DNA from: Mucilaginibacter jinjuensis
GTDB taxonomy: Bacteria > Bacteroidota > Bacteroidia > Sphingobacteriales > Sphingobacteriaceae
Direction of reading: 5' to 3'
Assembly (NCBI RefSeq): GCF_028596025.1
Contig: NZ_CP117167.1
Coordinates: forward strand, 1,426,001-1,490,000
Length of the DNA stretch: 64,000 nucleotides
Numbering within the stretch: position 1 is the stretch's first letter; every line of letters starts with the position of its first letter. Below are positions 44,991-53,345 of this stretch, one piece after another. The translations under genes were made by a program, and so were the position numbers. The notes beneath the pieces are model-generated. The model searched no databases. It was not told where the DNA came from and worked only from the letters and a program-made list of their open reading frames with translations.

Positions 44991-46930
44991 ACCTAAGCGA
45001 TCACCTATCAAATCAGTCAATTGAAAACACAACATATTTTAAACAGGATAAAGCGGCGATATTTTGCTTTATCACTGTTATTATTCGCAGGACTTGCCGT
45101 GCATGCCCAAACCAATGTAAACGGTTCAATGACCGGTACCATATCATCGGGCGAATACTATAGCAGCGGGTCCATCCATATCACCAATGCCCATATTAAT
45201 CCGGGAGCCGGTCAGCGGGTGCATATTTATACCGTAGGCGACTGCCTGCCTTTAAACAATCTGGCATTAAGCACAACGCAGAACTATGTTAGTACAGTAG
45301 TTCCGCGTATACCTGGCTACGTTCCTGGCAATACGGGTTATAGTACCTGCGATGTAATGCAGACGGTACAATATATCGACGGCCTGGGCAGGCCCCTACA
45401 AACGGTACAGGTGAAAGGCAACCCCAATGCCACACGCGATGTGGTACAGCCGGTAGCATACGATCAGTTTGGACGTGAGGCTACCAAATACCTGCCCTAT
45501 ACCACAGCCAGTAATGATGGCAGTTATAAAGCAGATGCATTGACCACCGGTCAGAATAGTTTTTATAATGCCCCGCCGTCAGGGGTGCCCACGATTACCA
45601 TCCCTTCGGCCACAACTGTTTTCGAAGCATCGCCACTCAACAGGACTTTGGAACAAGGCGCACCGGGTAACGACTGGCAACCGGCTGGTACACCCAATAC
45701 CACAGCAAGTGCAGGCCATACGGTAAAGGTTAGCTATGGGAGTAATGCTACCGGTGAAGTAGTACTATGGGTTGTTAACAGTAACGGTAATGGGGCAACA
45801 GGCACTGGTCCATACGACCCTAGTCAGTTGTATAAAACAACTACCACCGATGAAAACGGTAACCAAAGCATCGAGTTCAAAGACAAGGAAAACCACGTAG
45901 TTTGCAAAAAGGTACAATCAGGAACCAATACTTTCCAGTCGACCTGTTATGTGTATGACGACCTGAACAACCTGCGGTATGTGATTCCGCAGATGCCTGG
46001 TGCCTACCCAACCAGTTTTGCCGAAACCGATGGCGTGTTCCAAAACTACATCTACGGTTACCACTATGATGAACGGAACCGGTTAGTGCAAAAGAAGATC
46101 CCGGGCAAGGACTGGGAATACATGGTGTATAACCAGCTTGATCAATTGGTGCTTACCCAAGACGGTACCCACCGGGCTAATAAGCAATGGATACTGACGA
46201 AGTACGACGCTTTAGGCCGTGTGATCTTAACCGGTTTGTTTAAAGACACGGCAACACCTGCATTAACCCAGGCACAACTGCAAACCAACATTTACGCCGC
46301 AGCGCAATATGAAACATATACCGGTACAGGCTTAGGGTATACCTTAAACAGTTACCCGGCATTAAGCTGGGTATTTACACTCAACTTTTATGATAACTAT
46401 AATTATCCTAATAACCCATATAATACTACGGTAAGCAATACTTTAACACAGCCAACCGGTTTACTAACGGCAAGTAAAACAGCTGTCTTATTGCCCGACG
46501 GCACCTTTGGGCCCATGTTATGGACGGTTCACTTTTACGATAGCAAAGGCAGGCAGGCACAAACCTACCAGCAGCATTACCTTAATGGTGGCACAAGTAA
46601 CAGTGATTATGATGAAACGGCCTTCAGTTATAACTTTAACGACCAGGTAACCCAAACGACCAGGCACCATTACACCCAGGCCAATACCAGCAGCCCGGCA
46701 TTAACCGTAGGTACAGCTTACACTTACGACCACATGGGCCGTAAAACCCAGACGAATGAACAACTGAACGGCGGAGCCAATGTGTTACTGAGCCAGGAAG
46801 ATTATAACGAGGTTGGGCAACTGATGACCAAGCACCTGGGTAATAATGCACAACAGGTAGCTTATACGTACAACGAACGGGGCTGGTTAACAGGTAGCAG
46901 TGCTCCACTGTTTGCTATGCAGCTCAACTA
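44806..46930 (+). repeat. 2125-bp near-identical direct repeat, copy 1
   Basis: By eye identical to 57958-60082 except two adjacent mismatches (44922-44923 region, Phe-Met-Arg versus Phe-Leu-Arg). It covers the end of the TcB-like gene, the intergenic gap and about 636 codons of the RHS gene. Beyond 46930 the two copies suddenly differ, mostly at synonymous sites at first. Confidence 0.85.
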
Positions 46931-48428
46931 TAATACAGGAACTGCACCGCAATGGAATGGTAATATTAGCAGCCAGTATTGGGGTACACCTAACAATCTG
47001 GGTAAACATTATGACTATACGTATGACCCGTTAAACCGCTTAACAGCAGGAACATCCAGTGAAGGTTATACTGAAAATAACATCGGCTATGACCCTTTGG
47101 GTAATATCACCAGCCTGAACAGAAGCGGGCAGGGTAATTATGTACTTGGCTATAATTACAATGGTAATCAGTTAACATCCGTAACCAATAATGGCAGTAG
47201 CTTCAGGACTTATGGTTATGATGCCAATGGCAATGCCACTAGTGACGGGCAGGGTAATACCATTACCTACAACATGCTGAACTTACCGGCAAACATTGCA
47301 ACCAAGAACTTAAGCTATACCTATGACGTTACAGGCAGAAAGCTGAGAAAGGTAAGCGGGACTAATACCACCAATTATATTGATGGCATACAGTATGATA
47401 ACAATACCATCACGTTTGTACAAACGGAAGAAGGGCGTGCGATTAACAGTGGTGGCACTTATGCTTACGAATACACTCTTTCAGACCATTTGGGCAATAC
47501 CCGTTTAAACTTTGACCAGAATGGTACCAACAAACAAGTGGAAGATTACTATCCATTCGGGTTAGAAATATCGAGAGGCATAGTAAGCAGCCCTAAAAAT
47601 GAATATCTTTACAATAAGAAGGAACTACAGGAAGAACTCACCCAGTACGATTACGGTGCACGTTTCTACGACCCTGTAATTGGTAGATGGACGAGCGTAG
47701 ATCCATTGGCGGAGATGGGGAGACGGATTAGTCCTTATGTATACGGAAAAAATAATTCTATTCGCTTTATTGATCCAGATGGTATGCTTGATGTTGATAT
47801 TCAAGGGCCTGCTCAGCAAAAGGCTGTACAAGAATTGCAAAAATCAGTACAAGGTCAACTCACGTTGTCGACTGATGCTAAAGGTAATGTTAGTTATACA
47901 AAGTCTGCTCCAGATTTGTTAATTGGGGCCGATGCTAAGCAATTAATGGCGGCTATAGATGACCATTCAGTTACAGTTAATGTAGATGCGACTAATAATA
48001 AAACTACATCCAGTAATAGTTTATTTATTGGTGGCGCATTTTCTGGCAATACAGTTACGGCCGCCTCATCGCCGGGAGGAACTGCGACGGTGAGTACAAA
48101 GCAGGAAATTAATCCAACAGTGCTTGGTGCTGCAGATGCACCTTATGGAAAAGCTGGCGCGAATACTTTACATGAGGTTACTGAATCATATCAAGGTGCA
48201 AAGTTATCACAAGCAACTGGTGTTTCTTCTGGGGATTCGAAATCACCGGGGACAGTTTATCCAGCGGCGCACGCAGCTGCAACACCTCAAGCAGGGCCGA
48301 TATATGAGAAAGCCTACGATAAACAAGGAAACATCGTTGGACCACCTACTTATCCAGGTGCTGTTCGAGCAGAGTATTCCGTTCAGCCAGCGAATAAACC
48401 ACCAGTTGTAATCATGACAATACCATAA
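45021..48428 (+). CDS. TcC-like RHS toxin with HExxE-type tip, module 1
   Basis: 1135 residues from TTG 45021, giving a signal peptide (Ala-Val-His-Ala-Gln). Residues 100-870 are Tyr-Asp-type RHS repeats that build a closed cocoon in TcC and RHS toxins. The core ends with Asp-Tyr-Gly-Ala-Arg-Phe-Tyr-Asp-Pro (about 880), Val-Asp-Pro-Leu and Asp-Pro-Asp-Gly (917), the aspartyl self-cleavage region of these proteins. The 219-residue tip holds His1051-Glu-Val-Thr-Glu1055 and His1084 in Ala-Ala-His-Ala-Ala-Ala-Thr, which could bind metal; a metalloprotease-like activity is only a guess. It is followed 1 bp later by the lipoprotein gene. A two-gene B/C pair with no TcA gene in view. Confidence 0.8.
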   Translation: MKTQHILNRIKRRYFALSLLLFAGLAVHAQTNVNGSMTGTISSGEYYSSGSIHITNAHINPGAGQRVHIYTVGDCLPLNNLALSTTQNYVSTVVPRIPGYVPGNTGYSTCDVMQTVQYIDGLGRPLQTVQVKGNPNATRDVVQPVAYDQFGREATKYLPYTTASNDGSYKADALTTGQNSFYNAPPSGVPTITIPSATTVFEASPLNRTLEQGAPGNDWQPAGTPNTTASAGHTVKVSYGSNATGEVVLWVVNSNGNGATGTGPYDPSQLYKTTTTDENGNQSIEFKDKENHVVCKKVQSGTNTFQSTCYVYDDLNNLRYVIPQMPGAYPTSFAETDGVFQNYIYGYHYDERNRLVQKKIPGKDWEYMVYNQLDQLVLTQDGTHRANKQWILTKYDALGRVILTGLFKDTATPALTQAQLQTNIYAAAQYETYTGTGLGYTLNSYPALSWVFTLNFYDNYNYPNNPYNTTVSNTLTQPTGLLTASKTAVLLPDGTFGPMLWTVHFYDSKGRQAQTYQQHYLNGGTSNSDYDETAFSYNFNDQVTQTTRHHYTQANTSSPALTVGTAYTYDHMGRKTQTNEQLNGGANVLLSQEDYNEVGQLMTKHLGNNAQQVAYTYNERGWLTGSSAPLFAMQLNYNTGTAPQWNGNISSQYWGTPNNLGKHYDYTYDPLNRLTAGTSSEGYTENNIGYDPLGNITSLNRSGQGNYVLGYNYNGNQLTSVTNNGSSFRTYGYDANGNATSDGQGNTITYNMLNLPANIATKNLSYTYDVTGRKLRKVSGTNTTNYIDGIQYDNNTITFVQTEEGRAINSGGTYAYEYTLSDHLGNTRLNFDQNGTNKQVEDYYPFGLEISRGIVSSPKNEYLYNKKELQEELTQYDYGARFYDPVIGRWTSVDPLAEMGRRISPYVYGKNNSIRFIDPDGMLDVDIQGPAQQKAVQELQKSVQGQLTLSTDAKGNVSYTKSAPDLLIGADAKQLMAAIDDHSVTVNVDATNNKTTSSNSLFIGGAFSGNTVTAASSPGGTATVSTKQEINPTVLGAADAPYGKAGANTLHEVTESYQGAKLSQATGVSSGDSKSPGTVYPAAHAAATPQAGPIYEKAYDKQGNIVGPPTYPGAVRAEYSVQPANKPPVVIMTIP

Positions 48429-48429
48429 T

Positions 48430-48855
48430 ATGAAATACACTCTAATTTTAATATCTATAGCGCTCGTTGCTTGTGCTTCATCCAAGAGAGAAGGCGTAAA
48501 ACATCCAGCCAAGAATGTTGCTACATCTTATAAAGTCTATAAGATTGATTCGATAAATACTTATTATTTGATTTATGCCAGAGGTCATGATACACTTTTT
48601 AAGATAGTTTCAAAAAAAAATAGCGTTAAATCTCATTATAAAATTAAAGTAAACACGAGTTATGAGTTTAAACTCCATTCAAGTTTGTTAAACAGACATA
48701 TTGGAGCTAAAATATTATTGCCTCAAAATTCGCTCTTGGTTAACTGTTTTTCTTATGATGATAAAACACAAATTTGTCTGGAGGGGGACTCTATAAGGGA
48801 CTTGTATTATGCTGAGAATATAAAAGGCCTATACTTTATTAAAACTAAGCGTTGA
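48430..48855 (+). CDS. Lipoprotein, candidate immunity protein 1
   Basis: 141 residues with lipobox Leu-Val-Ala-Cys (Cys15), a basic, Ser/Lys-rich linker, and a beta-rich domain (Tyr-Lys-Val-Tyr, Tyr-Tyr-Leu-Ile-Tyr-Ala, Tyr-Glu-Phe-Lys-Leu). It starts 1 bp after the RHS stop, so translation is coupled to the toxin. Position directly behind a variable toxin tip and export to the periplasm fit an immunity protein that acts where the toxin would enter; no family is recognised, so function is inferred. Confidence 0.65.
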   Translation: MKYTLILISIALVACASSKREGVKHPAKNVATSYKVYKIDSINTYYLIYARGHDTLFKIVSKKNSVKSHYKIKVNTSYEFKLHSSLLNRHIGAKILLPQNSLLVNCFSYDDKTQICLEGDSIRDLYYAENIKGLYFIKTKR

Positions 48856-48908
48856 TACCCACTACTAGTTTGAGCGTGTCGCTCGTGCCATTTAACAAAT
48901 AGTATTTA

Positions 48909-48946
48909 AAGTCAAGCCCAGCCATCGTGCTGGGCTTGACTATTTC
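48909..48946 (+). terminator. Terminator of toxin module 1
   Basis: A perfect 12-bp stem (gtcaagcccagc at 48911-48922 with gctgggcttgac at 48929-48940) with loop catcgt, followed by 'tatttcc'. It closes the plus-strand operon. Confidence 0.8.
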
Positions 48947-49004
48947 CTATCTCTTTGCTTTAAAATCTCTAACGAGAGCATCTACTACTTTAAATATTAT
49001 AATC

Positions 49005-49286
49005 TTAGGTCAAAAGAGGCCGTGTTCCGTTACATTGGGGATAATTAGAGCATCCGTAAAATTCATTATGGTGGCCTTTTCTTTTTACCAGAATTCCTTG
49101 ACATTCTGGGCATTTCTGAAAACCGGGGTTGCCGATGGTTGGGGCTTGCATTAACTCCGTTAGGAATTTACTAGGGTTAAGGGTGTCGTACAAAAGATAA
49201 TTTTTATGCCTCGCGCGGGTAATAGCTACGTAGAACACACGACGTTCTTCAGCGTTCTCAAACTTGTCCCCCTCGTTAAGATACTC
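49005..49286 (-). pseudogene. C-terminal remnant of a UvrD/Rep-type helicase with C4 zinc finger
   Basis: The frame reads Glu-Tyr-Leu-Asn-Glu-Gly-Asp, then Glu-Glu-Arg-Arg-Val-Phe-Tyr-Val-Ala-Ile-Thr-Arg-Ala-Arg, which is helicase motif VI of superfamily 1, then Cys-Pro-Glu-Cys ... Cys-Ser-Asn-Tyr-Pro-Gln-Cys, a topoisomerase-type zinc finger, and a stop. Upstream (49287-49289) is a stop and the neighbouring sequence is unrelated, so the first 90% of the gene is gone. It is a fragment, probably left by a rearrangement with the plus-strand remnant beside it. Confidence 0.75.
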
Positions 49287-50561
49287 TTAGAAAACAATGA
49301 TTTGTTACTGAATAAGGCCATCCTCAATAAACACTATCCCGCCTATAAAAAGCCTCCAAAAGAAAAAAATGGAATGCACTTCATCTTCACCGATTACCGC
49401 GACGGGATATTTACGCTCGTCATGCAGCAGAATGATATCCGTTTTGAGCAAATCTACTTAGGCATTGAAAAGGATACTTTATATGTGGCCTGCTATTGCG
49501 GTATGCCGGGAGCTATTCTATGTGGGCATGCTTATAAAGGAATTAGTAATATAACCTATGGGCAAAACTGCAAGCTTGAACGTTATTATTGGCCGGTGTT
49601 TGAATCCGACAGCAATGGCGTGGGCAAATATTTGGACATGGATATCACAAGGCTTGAGGCCTATATATCGCCCCGAACTGATTTCGGTAACCTTTATAGA
49701 CGCGACCTGGGCTTAAAAAAACAAAGTGTGATTGTCTTCGACCACAAACTCCCTCAATCAGCAAAAAGAAAAGAAGGCGCTCACCAGGTATTAGGTTATC
49801 AGCTATTATATAACCGGTATTCGTTTTATAAGAATCACCTACCTTGTCTACTCCCTTTTGTAGGAACTACAACTAAAAGCGGGGACGATATTGGTTATTA
49901 CGATTATTACCTCGTTAAAGAGAAGCAGTTCAATCATGGTTTAAAGCTGTCCAATGACCAGATCATATTGAATGAAATATCTAACGGTATGTTTGAAAAT
50001 TGCAACTTCAGTCGAACATAATAAAGTCAAAGGAGAATACTCAGCAGAAACGAAAGATACATGCCGTTGATGCTCGAACTTTGGAGAAAGGCCATCCCTA
50101 AATTGCGGTTTGAGCAGCATTTAAAAAGTATCTATTCCCATAGTAGTTCCTGCTACCGTGACCGTCCGAGAAAGGCGGATGCGAAACCTACCAGGGTCAC
50201 CATGGACGATTTGGAGATCAGCTTTATATTAAGCGACCAGGGAGACTACTATCAGCTTAAGCCGGTTATCAAAACCAATGGAAAAGATATCAGTGAGCAC
50301 TATTACAAAGTGTCTCTATTCGTCATTGAACCCATAACGCCGACAAATTTCCATTTCCACCTGATTGACAACCTTCAGGATGAATATCTATTGAACTGGC
50401 TGAGCGAGGACTACAACAAGCTTACTGTTTTAAAACAGGATTTCGATAGTTTCCAGGATGGTTTTTTATGGCAACTTGGTGAATGCTATCAAATCTTTTA
50501 TCTGCCTTATAAAGGGAAAAATCTGCGACCATACAATTCCAAAAATCTTAAAACGGTATAA
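49280..50561 (+). pseudogene. N-terminal remnant of a SWIM/SNF2-type helicase, broken
   Basis: Two frames (to 50021 and from 50061) show one protein: Tyr-Val-Ala-Cys-Tyr-Cys...Cys-Gly-His is a SWIM-type zinc finger (about 49485-49535), and the region after 50061 (Pro-Leu-Met-Leu-Glu-Leu-Trp) continues the same protein, as seen in Bacteroidota SNF2 helicases. The two frames are in the same phase but a stop at 50019-50021 lies between; the other frame there reads Val-Lys-Gly-Glu-Tyr-Ser-Ala-Glu-Thr-Lys-Asp, suggesting a pair of compensating frameshifts. The helicase motor itself is missing. Confidence 0.6.
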
Positions 50562-50573
50562 TTCTACCATTAC

Positions 50574-50677
50574 AATATATTAATAATATTATCTTCTGGT
50601 TAAATTTTCAGCGATTGTATTAAGTATTATCTCCTCAACTTATATTAGCTCAGTTTTACTTAAACCTATCACAATTC
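50574..50677 (+). repeat. Conserved leader of the fibre array, module 2 copy
   Basis: Counterpart of 35481-35588, immediately ahead of the first array gene; same 'tatattagc' and 'ctatcacaat' blocks. Confidence 0.6.
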
Positions 50678-51577
50678 ATGAAAAAAATATTCCTTTTTTT
50701 TGTCGCTATTGTCTTTGCTCAGATCACTTTTGGCCAAAACACTTCTCCCTGGCCGTCAACCGGAAACGTCGGCATTGGAACTACTAATCCCACAGTAGCA
50801 CTGGACGTTTTAGGCTCCCAAAGAATAATTTCATCTTCCGCCACGGGATTTGTGGTTGGAAATGCACAGGGAAATTATTCTATTATTTACAACGGCCAAA
50901 CTGGTTATACATCTATTTATGCACTTTCAAGTCAGAATTTTAGCACACGCACTGACGGGAATACAGGCTTCAATAGCGGTAACGCATTATTTTATAATAA
51001 CGCCCAGATAATGGCCTATCAACAACCACTAACTATAATGAGGTCCTGGCCGGGCAACAGTATTGCTGGTGGTCTTATTATAGATAATGATAATCGGAGT
51101 ACAGTTCCAGCCATCTATAAAATAGCGTCCTTTAGACTAACAGGGATCGAAAAATCATACATCGATCAAACCGGAGGCGCATACTTCGCTGGAAATGTGG
51201 GAATTGGTACCATCCAGCCTGATGCCAAGTTAGCGGTGAAGGGAACTATTCATGCAACAGAGGTGTTGGTTGACACCAATGTACCTCAGCCTGATTATGT
51301 CTTCGACAAAGACTATGATCTCACCTCTCTTAAAGATGTAAAAAACTATATCGATCAAAATCATCACTTACCAGAATTACCATCCGCTGCACAGGTAGCT
51401 AAAGATGGCATTAATATAGGTGAGATGAATGCTAAGCTTTTGAAAAAGATTGAAGAGTTGACTTTGTATTTGATTGAAAAGGATGATCAGCTGCGTACGG
51501 AGCAATCAAAAAACACTACTCAGCAGCAACAAATTGATCAATTGAAAATGCAAATGAAGGATTTGTTGATCACTTAA
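50678..51577 (+). CDS. Tail-fibre-like secreted protein B1
   Basis: 299 residues, signal peptide with Phe-Gly-Gln end, a head that opens with Ser-Pro-Trp-Pro-Ser-Thr-Gly-Asn-Val-Gly-Ile-Gly and ends with another Asn-Val-Gly-Ile-Gly motif before the constant module (about 184). In the module the variant Leu-Pro-Glu-Leu-Pro is found instead of Leu-Pro-Glu-Ile-Pro. Probable counterpart of A3. It is the first gene behind the module 2 leader. Confidence 0.8.
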   Translation: MKKIFLFFVAIVFAQITFGQNTSPWPSTGNVGIGTTNPTVALDVLGSQRIISSSATGFVVGNAQGNYSIIYNGQTGYTSIYALSSQNFSTRTDGNTGFNSGNALFYNNAQIMAYQQPLTIMRSWPGNSIAGGLIIDNDNRSTVPAIYKIASFRLTGIEKSYIDQTGGAYFAGNVGIGTIQPDAKLAVKGTIHATEVLVDTNVPQPDYVFDKDYDLTSLKDVKNYIDQNHHLPELPSAAQVAKDGINIGEMNAKLLKKIEELTLYLIEKDDQLRTEQSKNTTQQQQIDQLKMQMKDLLIT

Positions 51578-51606
51578 AAAAAAAAAATAACTTGTATCAC
51601 AATTTT

Positions 51607-52320
51607 ATGAAGAAACTTCTCTCGGTAATTGTGCCTTTATTGGCATGTTCATTATCTTATGCACAAAATACTTTTCCTTGGCCTCAGACCGGTAGTGTGG
51701 GCATCGGCACTACGACTTTTCCGACGAATGGAAGGCTTTTGGTTAACGGCCCTATAGATAATATATCCGTCAACGAATACGGCGCGTTCCGCGTATATGA
51801 CGGCCAAAATTTTGCAGGTGGTGTAGGGAGTTATGCTTGGGCCAAGAGAGGCGGTGCTGCTACCGATTTTACCTTATTTACGCCAAATAACCTGTATTTA
51901 TTTTCAGGCGGCAACGAACAGATAGCCGTGTTGGCATCAGGAAAGGTTGGCATCGGTACTAATATACCGGACCAGAAGTTAACTGTAAATGGGACCATCC
52001 ATGCTACCGAGGTGTTAGTAGATCAGACAGTCCCAACACCTGATTATGTTTTCGACCAAGACTACGAATTATCTTCACTGAAGGATGTAAAAAGCTACAT
52101 AGATAAAAATCATCACTTACCTGAAATACCGTCTGCTGCGCAAGTTGCCAAAGATGGTATTAACCTCGGTGAGATGAATGCCAGGTTGCTTAAGAAAATC
52201 GAAGAGTTGACTTTGTATTTAATTGAAAAAGACAAGAAAGATGACAGGCAGCAGCAACAAATTAACAGACTGGAAAATCAGGTAAAGAAACTGTTAGCTA
52301 CAGCAAACAAAAATCAATAA
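51607..52320 (+). CDS. Tail-fibre-like secreted protein B2, shortest of the array
   Basis: 237 residues from ATG 51607 (a TTG at 51592 is in frame but not needed). The head is only about 100 residues, with Trp-Pro-Gln-Thr-Gly-Ser-Val-Gly-Ile-Gly near the start and Lys-Val-Gly-Ile-Gly-Thr before the module (about 124). It is effectively a minimal fibre: signal peptide, short head, constant module, coiled coil. The module is closest to that of A5. Confidence 0.8.
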   Translation: MKKLLSVIVPLLACSLSYAQNTFPWPQTGSVGIGTTTFPTNGRLLVNGPIDNISVNEYGAFRVYDGQNFAGGVGSYAWAKRGGAATDFTLFTPNNLYLFSGGNEQIAVLASGKVGIGTNIPDQKLTVNGTIHATEVLVDQTVPTPDYVFDQDYELSSLKDVKSYIDKNHHLPEIPSAAQVAKDGINLGEMNARLLKKIEELTLYLIEKDKKDDRQQQQINRLENQVKKLLATANKNQ

Positions 52321-52335
52321 TCTACAAGTATTTTA

Positions 52336-53331
52336 ATGAAAAGCTTCTTTTTAGGTTTATTTATAAGCCTCTCTATTGTGTGCAAAGCACAAACATCGCC
52401 TGACGGTAAACCTTTAGTACAACTTGCCTCCATTTATAATTGGGATTTCAGCCAACGCCCGGCTGGGTGGTACCGCATTGCTTCCATACCTGGCTCTGGA
52501 TTAACCGCTGCGCTAATACGTGGTAATGCGACCTTCGAATTGCGGGAAGATGCCGACCACTCAACATTGCGTTTCGAATTGGGCGTTAGCTATGGTGGCG
52601 GTAATTCGGGTTCATCTTTTACCATAACAAGTCACAGCTATTGGGCAGCACCAACCTTTACCAGGATTAGAATTTTAACTCAGGGTACTTATAATGATCA
52701 GTTTGTAGAAGTTTATGTTAACCCGCATAATAATAACAATTCATCTTTCAATGCCTATCTGATTCATCCGTTTGCGAATGGCGACTGGAATTTGGAGAGC
52801 TGGACACCCGGATTTATCCCCGCTGGCTATACGTCTACAGAGTTTGATACCAGTCAGCTTTTTACTGTTGGTAATCTGGATAATAAAAATATTTTGACAG
52901 TGAGCAGAAATGGTCGCGTAGGTATCGGATCTCCGAGCCCTGATGCGACACTCACCGTCAATGGTACTATACACGCCACCGAAGTCTTGGTAGATCAAGC
53001 GGTTCCTCATCCTGATTATGTTTTTGACAAAGATTACAATCTCGCTTCACTAAAAGATGTAAAAACATATATCGACAAAAATCACCACTTACCCGAAATA
53101 CCATCCGCTGCACAAGTCGCTAAAGACGGTATCAGTCTGGGGGAGATGAATGCGAAACTGTTGAAAAAAATTGAAGAGCTGACTTTGTATTTGATTGAAA
53201 AGGATCAAGGCGATAAAGTGAAAGATAAGTTACTTATCTCTCAGCAAAATCAAATTAACGATGGACAAAGGCAAATTGCTCAATTGAAGACACAAATAGA
53301 AGACTTGTTAAGCTCTTCAAATAAAAAATAA
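52336..53331 (+). CDS. Tail-fibre-like secreted protein B3
   Basis: 331 residues. After the signal peptide (Cys-Lys-Ala-Gln) the head is globular and Trp-containing, with Tyr-Gly-Gly-Gly-Asn-Ser-Gly-Ser-Ser-Phe and Phe-Val-Glu-Val-Tyr-Val strands, reminiscent of a jelly-roll or lectin-like fold; this is a guess. One fibre motif (Arg-Val-Gly-Ile-Gly-Ser) precedes the module at about 205. The module is closest to A4. Two Gln-rich heptad stretches form the tail. Confidence 0.78.
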   Translation: MKSFFLGLFISLSIVCKAQTSPDGKPLVQLASIYNWDFSQRPAGWYRIASIPGSGLTAALIRGNATFELREDADHSTLRFELGVSYGGGNSGSSFTITSHSYWAAPTFTRIRILTQGTYNDQFVEVYVNPHNNNNSSFNAYLIHPFANGDWNLESWTPGFIPAGYTSTEFDTSQLFTVGNLDNKNILTVSRNGRVGIGSPSPDATLTVNGTIHATEVLVDQAVPHPDYVFDKDYNLASLKDVKTYIDKNHHLPEIPSAAQVAKDGISLGEMNAKLLKKIEELTLYLIEKDQGDKVKDKLLISQQNQINDGQRQIAQLKTQIEDLLSSSNKK

Positions 53332-53345
53332 TTCTATACAGTTTC

